Shown in pieces: positions 46,531-60,100 of a DNA stretch of 64,000 nucleotides. The notes beneath the pieces are model-generated. The model did not search any database and was not told where the DNA came from. It saw only the letters and a program-made list of their open reading frames with translations. The stretch's first letter is position 1, and each line of letters starts with the position of its first letter. Location of the stretch: the NCBI RefSeq assembly GCF_000764305.2, contig NW_025947148.1, positions 186,001-250,000 of the forward strand. The letters are read 5' to 3'. Both the position numbers and the translations under genes were made by a program. Source of the stretch: Hyalella azteca. Lineage: Eukaryota; Arthropoda; Malacostraca; Amphipoda; Hyalellidae.

Positions 46531-49228
46531 AGTTCATGCGACTTGGTCAACTATGATTGATTACGATGATTGGCTCTCAGCAATGCAAGTTGACTGACTG
46601 ACAAAAAAGATCCCCCAGAAGATTGCTTGACACTAAGGTCACGTTACGCCGCTTTTTTTAAGTTCTGAATAAAGAACAAGTAATCTTTTCGACTCTAACA
46701 AACATCTACCTTGCGTTGATTATATTTTACCTTAATGGTCTATAGTATACCGAAAGTTTTTAAAAGATATTCCTCACTTTAAGCTATCACTGATAAATTT
46801 TTAGAAAGCAACTCGTACACGGACGCATGCATCTTGCAGCGACAACCAAAACGATACATTAAAATGTCTACTAAAAGAAAGTCTGTAGCTTTCAACAGGC
46901 TTGCAGCTTTAAATATCAATATGAAAAACTGTTGACAGCGGTAACTGATACTTTGATAAACGTTGAAAATAACCGCATTTCAAAAAATACGTCAACACTG
47001 GTCGAGGATGCCACAGACTCAAGCCAGAGAACGAACTGTGCCCTTGTCATCTCAGTAATATCTCCTTTAGAACACTACATCCTGCGGTAAAACTGACGGT
47101 CTTGAGTAATCATTGCAAGGCAGATACTGCGGCGTCCTGTCTTTACAAGAAGCCATACCATATGCGCAAGCTTAGGTAAGATAAATGATAATAACTAGAT
47201 AAAATAATAGATGATGTTAACACATTGTCAATGTGAGACAAGTAAGCAGAAATAACTTTGAAGCACATATGAAAAAAGTAACGTAGACAGACATAAAAAA
47301 TATTAGCACACATACAAAAAAAGCTGAATAAATTAGGCCCCAATTAGTCATTAAACGTACGGGGTTCATATAATTACATCATTAACGACAAATCATGAGA
47401 TATCCAGTCAAATTTTTTACGACCAACATGACGTTTAGTGACTAATTGATAATTGATAAATTACCTTTAATATTAATCCTTTAATTAAACAATTAAGGTA
47501 GCAATAGAATAGTGGAAAAGAATGTAATTTGTATATCCAGTTATTTTCAAGGGTTCGAATACAAATAAATTAGGCTAAAAGTATAATCATCAAGATATTT
47601 CAACACGTTTGCCCGTTACGGCTATATATTTGTACTTCATAACATTCCATCACGATGACGAAATATCCCCGCTGCTGCCTTCTAATTATGGAAGGCATTA
47701 CGCAACCATAGCAACAGGGCTGTTTATTGTTTAATAATTAGCATCGGGTCCGTATCAACGCAAAGTTAATTAATACCAAATCAGCTTCGCGTCAATTCGC
47801 TCAAATGACTACATTTACTAATCAAAGCCAAATTTACTCGCGTTGTTGCGAGCCTATAGTTTATTTTTAGGAAGACGACAGTGGACGATATTGATCAACA
47901 TGCACATGATGTGACAGGAAGACGATGGAGATAAAGTGTTGCGCTGAAATGGCTGCCATTAAAGCACGAGGACCGTATCTCCAAAACAAGCTCAGTGTTT
48001 ACACTCCACTCATACCAGGCTTCATGAACACTCTGCTCAGATTGCCACCTTATCACTGCGCAGTGAGCAGCACAAATCTTGACATGAAAAATATTGACAA
48101 ATCTAGATAAAAGATTAGTCGCTTAGGGTTGATCCGAAGCTATAGCTCATCGATGATCAATACAATAAAGTTAGAGACCGTTGCATAATCATTACAGAGA
48201 TTCATAGTATATTTGGTGCAACGAATACTTAATTAAACTAATATTTATTCACTTCACGCAAAATAATTCGCAAAAAGCATCTATATATTTCAATAATAAA
48301 TCGAATTTTGCTTTAGTCCGACAGGAGTTCTTTCATAGCTTTCATAAAGCAAATTTAAATGCCATGGCCCCAGCAAAGAATTATTGCGAATTCACTGCGT
48401 ATTTTACGCTCATATGTCAGCTTAAACGCAAGACGAGCGCCTCCGAAGATTGGTCTACTGACGCCAGCGTTTGGACGATTGCTGCTGACAGCACATAACA
48501 TCGGTAGCTGCGTCACGACGATCAGGGCGCTGGTCACCATAACTTTTTTCTTACCAATTCAATTTAAATAGAACTTCATACAAGAGAGGATTAAGGCACT
48601 TCAAGGAAACTTTCCATTAAGAAAATTTTAATCTAAAATTATGCTTAACTTGACACCACTATGAGATGAATGCTAACTGATGGAAATATGATGAGTATGA
48701 CATTGATCAATAAATCAAGTAAGTCCAGGTTTCCGTACAAACGATCTCGATTTATAAAGATCTGAACCTTCACCACAAATTCGCTGTTTGCTGTGAGATC
48801 AGTTAAGCAGCAACCTACAATGGTTTGGATGAAAACGGGTGCGATTTAAAAAAAACATGTTCCTCGTCAATTAACATTATCTAATGAAAAATATTCATTT
48901 TCCTTTCGTAATTTTTTTTCGAAAAATCAAATTTAATTGTGGGAATCAGCTATAATTTTTATTACATTTTCAACATTCAATGTCAATAAAATCAATCTGT
49001 AAATTCGAAATTTGATAAACATTGTGCAACACGAAAACATACTTGAATATCTGCTTGAATTTTGATAAATATTCATTCTGCCCACTAATGAGCTAACGTC
49101 CAACGCTTTAAAAATATTAATAAGGGATTAAACGCTTGCAACATTTGAAATGAATGGATGATTACTTCAGTGAATGTAGGCCATTTTATTGCGCGCTAAG
49201 ACCATATGATGGGAGAATGTTGCTTTAG
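46531..49228. other. No gene seen
   Basis: AT-rich sequence. It may hold the promoter of the minus-strand gene at 45.2 kb and upstream exons of the plus-strand exon at 49.2 kb, but I could not place either. Confidence 0.4.
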
Positions 49229-49791
49229 GTGCTGCAACACCAGCCAGAGCAACGCCAGAACAAACACCAGCAGGTGCAACACCCACTACAACAACACCAG
49301 CAGGTGCAACAACACCAGCAGGTGCAACAATACCAACAGTTTCAACACACACAACACTAGCAGGTGCAACACTTACTACAACACTAACAGGTGCACAAAC
49401 ACCAGCAGGTGCAACACCCACTACAACAACACTAGCAGGTGCAACAACATCAACAGTTTCAACGCACACAACAACACTAGCAGGTGCAACACCCACTACA
49501 ACACTAACAGGTGCACAAACACCAGCAGGTGCAACACCCACTACAACAACACCAGCAGGTGCAACAATACCAACAGTTTCAACACACACAACACATCATA
49601 CCTACATGGCACCACATCATACCTACATGACACCACATCATACCTACATGACACCACATCATACCTACATGACCCCACATCATACCTACATGACACCACA
49701 TCATACCTACCTTGCGCCACATCATACCTACATGGCACATCATACCTACATTGCGTCACATCATAATAACATAGCGCCACATTATCCATAA
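49229..49791 (+). CDS. Candidate terminal exon: Thr/Pro/Ala-rich repeats then HHTYMTP repeats
   Basis: One frame is open on the plus strand from a TGA at 49207 to a TAA at 49789-49791, through two different tandem arrays. A possible acceptor (TTGCTTTAG|GTGCTGC) lies at 49228. The first part (to about 49593) encodes low-complexity Thr/Pro/Ala/Gly such as TPAGATPTTTTLAGA, resembling the O-glycosylated part of a mucin. The second (49594-49791) encodes about eight copies of a seven-residue unit, HHTYMTP. There is no ATG before the junction of the two parts, so an upstream exon would be needed. AATAAA follows at 49882-49887, about 90 bp after the stop. I recognise no family. The frame on the other strand is also open, as expected for repeats with units divisible by three, so chance cannot be excluded. 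Confidence 0.35.
49234..49790. repeat. Two adjoining minisatellites
   Basis: 49234-49593 is a complex array built from AACACCAGCAGGTGCAAC and ACTACAAC units, with a higher-order repeat that includes AACAGTTTCAACACACAC. 49594-49760 is a 21-bp array of CATCATACCTACATGACACC(A). The last units are shorter and degenerate. Confidence 0.95.
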
Positions 49792-49881
49792 ACTGCACTT
49801 AATATTTAGCCGCTGCGTCAGCCTGATGTCTCCAAAAAGTATAAAACGGCTAGGATTTTTTTTTCGAAACATTCATGCATG

Positions 49882-49887
49882 AATAAA
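49882..49887 (+). terminator. AATAAA polyadenylation signal
   Basis: A canonical AATAAA hexamer about 90 bp after the stop codon of the plus-strand candidate exon, which supports but does not prove a transcript end. Confidence 0.3.
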
Positions 49888-50017
49888 GCCAAAGGATTTA
49901 AATTATCATAACAAATTATTCTTTCATAATATAGCCGCTATGAGATGGGACAATTACATATTTCATTAATAGGCATTTACTTAGTCTTTCCGTTGATATA
50001 TGGTCACATCATGATAT

Positions 50018-50150
50018 TTATCCGAGACACATCTTAAAATAAATGGCGTATATTTATTTAAGATACATCTTAGAATAAATGGCGAATATTCATTCGTGAT
50101 GTATCTTAAAATAAAAGGCGTGTATTTATTTGGGATTTATTCTTAAGATA
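50018..50150. repeat. About 45-bp AT-rich tandem repeat, three copies
   Basis: Units of ATACATCTTAGAATAAATGG and flanking bases, diverged. Non-coding. Confidence 0.8.
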
Positions 50151-53100
50151 AATGCAACAAAAAGATTGGAACAATAACGAGTAGACTTACTGTCTGATGG
50201 AGCCCATGATGGTGTCGGTGAGCTAAACAGCTTACTCAATTTCAGCTCGAAACTTTTTAATTTTTGAGTGTGACTTAGTTATAAATGCTTGAAAAGGTTG
50301 GCTTACACTTATCATTAGCTTAATTGAATACGAAATTGGGAATTTTCAAATCCCACCTGGAAATTAATGATTATTTACAAGATGTAATTTCGTTTTAGTC
50401 AAATGATTTTTGTCGCGAAAAATCCTTCGCGAAAACACCGTGTAATAATCAATTGTAAATGCGAATTATGTTCTGATTTTCGAAAACAACAACGATCGGA
50501 AGAGAAACGAATATATGTAGGGAAGCAGGCTGATATCAGCCTATCGAAATAAAAATTTACATTATTTCGAACTTCAAAAACTAACAAAAAAACATACAAT
50601 CAACAACGTTGTTCGATGGATCCACAGCATCGTCGAACGCCGAAACTGAACAATTGAAGACCAAAACCAACAGATCGTGTCTTACATTGTTCTCTATACT
50701 TATCGTAAATCCGGCCTCCATATTGAGAAGATTATAAAAAAACTCTATCCCTAGAAAAATAAATAGGAAAATATCGTAATTGTCAATTGCATCTATCATA
50801 TATGATAAAAATAGTCCTGGCAAACAACTCATTTTCTACTTACAGAAAGAACGTAAAGATTGAAATATGGGAAGTAAAATCCGGAGATTATCATATCGTA
50901 TATGTGCATGTGCCACGAGTGAACAAACCAACAGACAGAAAATTCCTCAGTGTGCCAAACCTTCAATATTATTATATTAAATTCTGCAGCAGTTAGCACT
51001 AAAAAATATTCAACCACCTGGCTGCTTTCCAGTGACAACCAAGCTTCACTCAAAGCAATATAATCAATTACGTATATTGGGGAGACTAATAATTTCCCAG
51101 TTGTAACCATACCGCAACGAAGAGAACGTTAAAAAGCCTCTAGATATCCAGAAAACTGCAGAAAAACAACTCGAAAAACAAAATTCCTCAAAAGATACGA
51201 AGTTGCTGGTAGCTTACCGTTGAAAGGAAGCTAGGCTAAATAAGCAGATTGTACTGAAAACATTTACCGCAATAATACAACGTAGGATTTTTTTCTACAT
51301 AAAGACATGTTGAAAACCTGAGTACTATTAATTTGGCCGTGCACATATGTATAGGCTATTTTGGATAAATGAATTCGAAACTTAAGGAAATATGAATTGG
51401 TGACAGTAATTCTATGTATTTGTTATTTTACTTTACGTTCATCGTAAAGTAAAAGAGATGAAGGAAACCGGTTAATTTGATAAAAGTATACTATTATCCA
51501 GAATAATGTCAACAAAGCCTCATTGTTAACTGTCATAATAACGATGAAGACAAATAAACTTAATAGCCATACAACTACAAGCTGACCACAGATAAAAAAA
51601 ATCAGAAATGTGACACTGATCACAATTTTAAATTGATTTCTGGAATTTCGCATCGCGCTGGTGACTCAAAATTGCCAAACTAAAAAGTTTAAATATACAG
51701 ATAGAATCTCAACTAGTTCAAGGACATGGAAAGCGCGCCTTAGATAGCCTAAACATGACAAATATTTCCGACAATCGATGAAGAAGTCGGAATCTGAAGG
51801 GCATGAACAAAATCTATCGAAAAGTTCGAGGCAGGCTAGTACCTAATACGAATCGAAAACATGTGAATGGTTGAGACAACTTAGAATTTAGGTAGCTTAC
51901 AACTTTAAATTTTGACTATTCAATTGAATCGCGAAGAATCGAGCGCCGAAATCTTATGCACAGAACATCTGAATATAAAATTCTCACTGAACAATCTATA
52001 GATTGCAATTAAACAAAATGTCAGAGAAGCTGACTTCGGACTTTTGGGTGCTGACCATACTAGTTGATACTGATTAATAACATAGAACCTAACCTCCTTC
52101 GACCTCGTCTCCGGTCTCCCATAATGGAATTCATGTATATCGAGCACAAAACCAAAACGATCAAAATCTGTGAATCTGATTGCTTGAGCGAGTCTGAGAG
52201 ATTCTTGCATTGTTACACATTAACAACCGAACTCGCCCTTTGGCTCTCAGCAAGAGTTGATGAAACTGGAGTACTTGGTAACAAAGATAATAATCAGTAA
52301 GCCAGTAGGAACGTCGGATGCGTCAATTAACGTCTGTCAAAACTGCAGTGTTTGCTTTAGACGGTTTAGTCACACCAACTCGACAACTCTTGTGAGTCCC
52401 AAAGTCAACGATTTTTCTATGGAAATCGATAACATGTACCTGCATTTATATGGATTTCAAAGTAGAAACTTAAAAAATTAGCCGGCCGTTATCATCGTTA
52501 ATATCGCAAATGGCTTCCATGAACAAATAATCATAATCCAATTGTCCAAGAGTTGTAATAGAGACTGGCACCAAGATCGTAAAACCAAATCGCCAATTCA
52601 GCTTCTTGAGTCAAACAAGTGTTAAAAGAAAGATTAAATAGATACGACACGCAGGCTTTTGATTGTAGCGTTATAGGTAATTATGTAGGCAAAAAGGCGA
52701 TCGATAACAATGGGTATTAGTGATGACTAGCGTCTTGGCACATCCTCTTCCTCCAACAGTCTTGCTTTGACTGAATAGCGAATACTGACGTCCTAGTCTC
52801 TCACCTCTCTCCTCACCCAGCCACCCCTCTTTTTTTTCTCCTGCGATGCATGTCATTCTACATTCAGTTTGCCACTGATACCGTAAAGTGGATAACTTTC
52901 TCGAATCCGTGCTTACATGTATCTTGAACACAAGTTGTTCTAAAAACAGGAAATTAGTCAGTATTAGCTAGACAAGATCAAAATTATCATGAAGATTCCA
53001 TTAGAGCAGTCACCATTCGCTACTGCAGGTTGGCATGCGCTTGGCCTCTCTCGACGCTCCACTCCCCATTCATCCCCCTACTCCCCTGCTCTTCTTCAAG

Positions 53101-53829
53101 TCAGTAAAGAGCGGAAATCGAACCATTGAGATTATCATAATTCTAAAACTGAGATTCAAGGTCGATTTTCGTCGGACGAAAAGATACTCTAGAATTGTAA
53201 GATGCAAATTTCGTCTTCCCAAATAAATTTTTTGCAGTGTCAGAGGTTCAATTAATTAGTCTTGAATCTCAAATTAATTCTGGTTTGAAACAGAAAAAAA
53301 CTTGTCAACAGAAACCTAAATTCAGGATGATCATTTTTTTGGTGGTATTTTACCACTGTAACTTCTCACCTTTGACTGATTGGTACAGCAGTCAAACCCG
53401 ACGATTTGAACAAATAAACTGAAAAAATCTCCATCTGTACGTAGATCGAAATACAGAGATAACTAAAGAGTAAAACACACATGAATAAAAAAATCTCCAT
53501 CTGAAGATAGATATTTTGAGATAACTAAAGATTTGAAGACGGATTTAAATATTATATTCTAGCTAAAATGGCTTCCCTCTTAGGAAATTGCGCGAATGAC
53601 ATATTGCCAGCATAATATGCATTGTGAAACGGCACTGTCGGCTCACTACCATTGCTCATCGTGATTGTATGGAACATAAGGAAATTGTTTTATTTAAACT
53701 CATCTGAATTTAGTCACATGATGCAATCTGCATGTCTTTTGCGCGCTAATGGGCGTGAGTCACGAGGTAGTTGTATGTCACTTTCGTGGTGGGTTGGGGG
53801 GACTCTGGGGTAAGGAGCCTTGCAGGAGG
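50151..53829. other. No gene assigned
   Basis: AT-rich. A minus-strand frame at 50842-51110 ends at a good donor (TTTCT|GTAAGTAG) and contains IALSEAWLS, which loosely recalls LINE endonuclease motifs, but the following conserved blocks are missing and I do not call it. Confidence 0.4.
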
Positions 53830-53935
53830 ATACCATGACGGGGGGGGGAGGAGGAGAAGGGAGGAATTCTAGGGAGAAAGGAGAAAGGAGAGGGGTATTG
53901 AAGGAGGGAGTAATGGCGGGAGGAAGCCTGGGGAG
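53830..53935. repeat. G-rich purine tract
   Basis: A run of nine G followed by GGAGGAGGAGAAGGGAGG and further AGGGAGAAAGGAG-like units. It is a potential quadruplex or polypurine structure. Confidence 0.75.
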
Positions 53936-56900
53936 AGATGTCGGCGTGACCTACTTTCAGAAGTGGTCGATGGCGAGGGTATCACTTTATGAAATATTTT
54001 TTAACACAGGCACATTAAACTGCATTTTTTGTTAGAATGTGTTTTTAAATTACTTTAAAGAGCTGCAGAACTCGGGTATAATAAATGAACTACTTTGGCT
54101 CAGACAAGCTTTGTTCCCAAGAAAGTTTCAAGGTTACTCATAATTTCAATATATAACTTCATTGCTTAAAAGAATAATCGTATTTTTCAGGCTATGGAAA
54201 ATCGATGTCTAAAATCTATCGATCGTGCAGCTTAAAAGGTACTTTAAAATAGGGGAATATTTTCTCGGCGCCTGGATGACGTTATCAGTCTGGGTAACTT
54301 TTTTGAGTGCCTCCCTGTAAGCCCGAGCCAAAAATAAATTTTGACTGCATGATGTTAACAAGAATAATTGTTTTAAATGCAGTCCGCGTTCTACACCAAA
54401 CTTGGACAGGAAAAAATGCGCCTTCGATGATGTCGTCTGCACGCCCACGGTTGAACTTGTTAATATAGTGCAACAATGCGCACGCCTAACAGGAAGTTGA
54501 CCAGGCATTACTCGGAGTTGATAATCCAAACCTCAAGATTACATTCTATATTATAAGCACGAAAATAAAAATATATAACCTGTATAAACTTTGGTGCTAA
54601 ATTTCACTTATCTTTTCTCGATCAAATATACTCATTTCTTGGATTTCCCGTGTCGTTTCCGCAAGGTTATGTGTAGATATGAATTCGACTCCTACTAACA
54701 GTCAACTTACCAAATTATTTTCCGATCGGATTTACGCCAGGCGAAGAACAATTCTCTTTCCAGTCATTCTAGTTATTACGAAACAAAATCGTGGCGAATT
54801 AAAAAAATCAATCAAACTTCAGCTCTTGTACTAAAAGGAATTTTGATAGTCAAAATTTAAAGTATCCTTACAATTTGACAGTGGTCTATTGCAGGGTCGA
54901 TTCAAAACTACTGTAATGATAAAATACCATCTGCAATCTACGTACGAGTAGCTGAAAATATGGCAATATGAATACATATATGGATTAATCAGGCTGCGCT
55001 GCATAAGTTGAAGATTTACATCATGTCATTTGAGCGTCACAGAACGTTCCGTTCTGTTCAGAGACTCGCTCTTCAGTATCGACCAATATGTAGGCACGCT
55101 GCCCTCTAGACACTCTCTATCGTTGGCATGCTCTCATCTCCGCTCTCTTCTTGGCCTTTACAAGAGCATATGGAGTAATTATAGAATCTAATCCGCCGAT
55201 AACATAAAACATCAATTACTGTCATAGTTTCTTATGCTTTCAGTTCAAGGTCTGGAACAACATTTGTCCGCTGATACGTTACTTTATCGGTTGGTATCAA
55301 ACTTGGTAGTCATGCCAGTTAGTAGCTCGCTAACAGTTTACCACTCATTTGGTGTGGCTGTAAACAAACATATGTGCTAGAGGCTAGTAATTTTCTCCCG
55401 TAAACTTCATGCCGATTTTGGGTTAAAACACTGAACAGGTTGATTTCTGCCTGGTTGAACTAATTTTGAAATATTAGTTCAACCATGGATTTCTGGCAGA
55501 GCAATCGCGATATCGTATGTGTTCAACTATGCCACTCATCAAGTACCGATGTTATGGATGACGAAATATGTTTCAACTAATTACCTCTCAAGGATTATAA
55601 ATGATTTTCCAATACTTGAAAACCTATTAACTCAATATTTTACTTCCTACTTATGGCTAACATTGATTTCCGTGCGTGTACCGTTCATGATTTATTTATT
55701 TGAATAATTAGTAAACGCTTATGAAGTCGACTGATGAACATGCTTTTACGTGCTCCGTGTTACTAAATTATTTCAACTGGGAACGTACAATTTGAAAGGC
55801 ACAAACATAATAAATGACCATGGTTCGGGAATTCTCTATAGTTTATAAATTGTTTATAAATTCAGGTGCAGTATTGATCTGAGGCAATTCTATATACTTG
55901 CATGACGGCTGGCCATTCTGCTCGAAATAACTTTCTATACAAACAGATTTCCTAAGATTTTCACTACGAATAAGCGAGTTATCGTTTCATATCGAACCTG
56001 TTCAAAGCTGTACAAACATACATATATGATCGTTCTATCTTGTCTGCGCGCTTAACACGAGGTCAGTATAGTTATGATATTAAGCATTATCTACACATAC
56101 ATGAATTATGTTATACTAGATTCATACACATATCAAATTTATCAACGAATGACACGAGCAAATTGAGAAACAAGATTAATTAGCATCAAATATTTAATGT
56201 GCCAATATCTTTGTGAAATTCACCTCTCTGCATATGTTGACACTGGCGAGCCATCACATTGACTCATATACATATAAGTCAAGCTGACGTAATCTCTTTG
56301 CAAGCAAGCGACTGATTAGACCGAACTAAAACGGCATCAGCTGTCGATTTTTATGCAATATTCGTTATTAGAAAACGAGTTAGGTAAATTGTTTTAGTTT
56401 AGTTTTATTTAACTCGGGTTTTAGTTGGTAATTCATGGTGTGCACTGTTCAGATGCACCTTGAAATTTTGTAGTGTTGTACCTACAGAGAATATATATAG
56501 AGGTCTACAGACAATACTGCAAGTTATTGCCCTATTGTCGTTTACTAATATAATTCGGAGACTATTTATGGACTTTAAATTTAAGAGTATATAAACACTT
56601 CTCTGTAATTTCAAGTTAGGATTTGGCACCATCTCATCATTGCCAAGATTCATTAAAGTCTCATATAGTGAGTGAGTTCTTTCGAATTTTAATTTAATCT
56701 CGGAATTAAGAAAAGAGATAGACAAAACTTTAAAGCAATCTACATATATTCAGCAATAAAAATACTTGAATTTTGTGCATGTAGCACATGGACTTTCATC
56801 AGGTTTCGTTATAGCATTTTGTGTCGTCCTATAAAATATATCTTGAGGAGCTATGTATATATACATTCGAGTGGTAATGCAAATACTGAAAACTCGAGAG

Positions 56901-57005
56901 TGCAAGTTATCGCATGACTATCTCAAGTATATTTAAAAATGACTGCACTGATTCGTTGAAAAAAGATCGGTGTTAGCAAGTGAATAGCCGCTGAACTTCT
57001 TACAG
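53936..57005. other. No gene seen, except one dispersed motif
   Basis: AT-rich, with the GC-richer motif copy at 55031-55075 inside. No gene is supported. Confidence 0.4.
55031..55075. repeat. Dispersed motif AGCGTCACAGAACGTTC, copy 2
   Basis: This shares AGCGTCACAGAACGTTC and a later ACTCG with 24584-24625. The core AGAACGTTCCGTTCTGTTCA has GAAC, GTTCC, GTTCT and GTTCA blocks at five-base spacing, as in heat-shock elements, although strict alternation of GAA and TTC is not kept. Function unknown. Confidence 0.5.
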
Positions 57006-57150
57006 TAATGTTGCTCTGAGTCAGAGTAGGGTATGTCAGTCTGTGCACACGTGCAGCGCTCTGAACTAATGTAGCTCTGAGTCAGAGTAGGGTATGTCAG
57101 TCTGTGCACACGTGCAGCGCTCTGAACTAATGTAGCTCTGAGTCAGAGTA
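57006..57150. repeat. 61-bp tandem repeat, about 2.4 copies
   Basis: The unit includes GCTCTGAGTCAGAGTAGGGT and CAGTCTGTGCACACGTGCAG. The first two copies are nearly identical and the third diverges. Each unit contains the short palindromes CTCTGAGTCAGAG and TGCACACGTGCA. Confidence 0.9.
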
Positions 57151-60100
57151 CGTGAGTCTGAGCGCCCGCGCAACTCTGTGTTTATCGAAACTTGTGCCAA
57201 GCGGACAACCTGTTCGATAGGGCGAGAATTCCTGAGCGTGCGTTTCTAGTAACAGATACTATTTCGAGTGTGCAGATGCGCACGCATTTTGTGTTGCATA
57301 CACAAATTAATTGTATTTCAAATATTTAATAGCATTGACAAATGTAGTTTAAAAACATAGAAGGATGCGTAGCAAACCCTATAAAGTTCTCTTATTGGTA
57401 GAAATTTGAATTACTGGATATAAACTTATCTAATCGAATGTTTGTTCGGGTATCTTCAAATCATCTACTTATATTAAAAGTACTAATTCGTCTGATGCTG
57501 GAAGTTTTATATTTTGAAGCGCCGTATATTCAGATTCGGTTAAAATTTTTCGATCTTAATTCTGAGAAATAAAATTGAAAATCTCCGCTCAACCATTGAA
57601 AATATTGAAATGAAACATAACTATTTGCAGCTCCATTTGATCTCGACTGCAAACCTAAACCAAATGTATAATCGCCTATAAATAAATAAATTTAATTTAT
57701 TAAGATGAACCTCCAAGCAGAATTATACGTGTTCAGTTAATAACGGTGTTTAATACCTGGTTCTCAAATGCAATAATTCTCTTGTACATTTCGTTCGCCT
57801 GATGCATGTGCGCCAGTGACATTTTACTTTAGTTCGGTTTTAAAAGCATCTAAAGTTTCAGTTGCGATGTTGGCTTTAGGCTGGACAGAAGGAAATGTTT
57901 GGTAAGCGTGTTTTTATTCTGAAGATCTTTGTAGCTATCATTCTTAACTGTAATCGTGTTATTGTTCGAAATAAATGATTTTATTTCTCGATTATACCTA
58001 ATGTGCAATACTAATTTTATGTAACCATTTTTACCTTTGTATATTGTTTGTTTGCAGAAACCGATTTTATAAAGAAAAGGAAAACGAAAAATCGTGTATT
58101 CAATCCTTCGACATACGAATAGCCGTAACAAACGGCTTTACTGCGCGAACAACGACATAACAAAATATGGCAATAATATAAAAAATCTTGTAGTACTAAC
58201 CTGATGATGAACTCCTTCATTACGTCGGGAATGCAGCTTCATCTTCTTAAAAAAACTGCTGAAAATTAAATATTTTTTTACGTAAATACATTCAATATCA
58301 AAAATGCACAAAAACAATTTTGAGGTTATTTGCAATTAAAAAACAATTTAGAGGTAAAATTTCACGAGTACAATTTTTCTTCAGATCTATTGCAAATTCA
58401 TTGTATGAAATTGCAAATTGTATAAATGTGCCTGAAAAATGTGAAATTTTATGCCTGTAGAGTAATTAACAAAGCGATTAAAAGCTTTGATCTTAGTTCC
58501 ATCAAGTCTATTCAGCATTCAATGTCGTAAAAAATACAATAATGGGCACTGCAAAATGTGAATTGTACAGCAAATTTGAGGGAAATGCATCGAAATTTGG
58601 CACTTTTATTTACTCTTGGCTTCGTCTCTTTTTAGATTCGTTTACTCCTAGCTTACTTACTCAACAACTCGTTTACTATTAGTTTTTGTTTACTCTTAGC
58701 TTCCAAATCTTTGCTTGGAATCGATAGAAACTGCAGTGAATATTATAAGTTACAACAGAAATGCACGGAGAGACACAGAGATCACGTTCTCTCATCAGAC
58801 TGGACGTATAACACCCGCATCCTGCCTTATTATATATACATGAGCACGTGCAGACACGTTATGGCTCTGATTGCCAGCATCGTACATTGTGATTGCTGAA
58901 GGCCATCAGCCGCAACAGTTATCCATTGATTATTCCATGAACTTGGATGATGATGAGGTTAAATAAACAGAATCTGTGGCGAACGCGAACTTTGTTTTTT
59001 TTTTGCCCGGTATGATTATGAGCTAACAAAGTTCATGACGTTTGGTTCTCACAATCTTTAGATTTTTCAAAAACTTCATTTGTATATTCGTGAAATCCTA
59101 GCATGATAATGCTATGGGGTTTTCTATAGCGGGTATCCATAATAACTAGCGTATTGCTGGGGGCTCAACTTTTTTTCAGTAGAATCAAGGGGCCGAAATC
59201 AAAGGTAGATATGATTGGGAAATGAACTTACATTAAATATTAATTCAGCAACGGCCGACGCACCTTATAAACTTAAATAATTAGTTTACGCTTAATTCAT
59301 GCTTAAAACGACCTTAGAAGGATGATTGGATGAATTTATCTTGCAATTCACAAGACCGTCAGATTTATAATCATATTGCTATAGCAGGAAAGACAATTGT
59401 ACGTCGTTCGTTAATGATCAAATGATCATGTAATAGCCCATTACCATGAAGGGTTAATAATCAAGCCACATCCTTTGTCTATCCTTTATAAGTATCGCCC
59501 GGACCATGGATTGTGCTTTTTTTGTTATTGATGTTTCATATAAAAATTGCACTTGCTATCTATTTTACATATTTTTCCTCCATGTCTATTTTCCATTGAT
59601 ATTACCACTATCATGTCTGGGATTTATATTTATCATTGATAAAATTCTCCCACAATTTTCATTCTAAAATACCCATTGATGCGCAAGATGATATTTACCC
59701 TTTTACTTTATAATAATGATGAAAATGTGTTTACTCTGTATGATTCTCAACGTACAGTTACAGTCCCTCGGTGTGTATGCGGAAGTGTCGCAAGGTGCGG
59801 CTACAAGGAAGCAACAGCATCACCGTTACTCGGAATTTCAACTACGAGTGACTACGAACGATGATGCAATTGCTACTATTCGAGTATCGGAATCAAAAAC
59901 CGGGAATAAACAAATAGCGGTCATCAAAATTAAAGTTTTTTAATGTGAATAACAGTTTATTCAAAAAAATTGCCCGGTTAACCTGGATGGCCCAGTTTTA
60001 AAATAAAAATGTAAAAACGCACGGTAAACTTTTCTCTGTTTAAACTCGTGAGAAATTAAATAGAACTCAACAGAAAGCAAATACTACTATTCTTAATATT

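Noticed and set aside
47545..47560. GGTTCGAAT, possible tRNA B box
   Set aside because: No A box or acceptor stem pairing is found at the right distance.
50842..51110. Minus-strand frame with IALSEAWLS, recalling LINE endonucleases, ending at a good donor
   Set aside because: Neighbouring endonuclease blocks are missing and the plus strand is also open; one motif is not enough.
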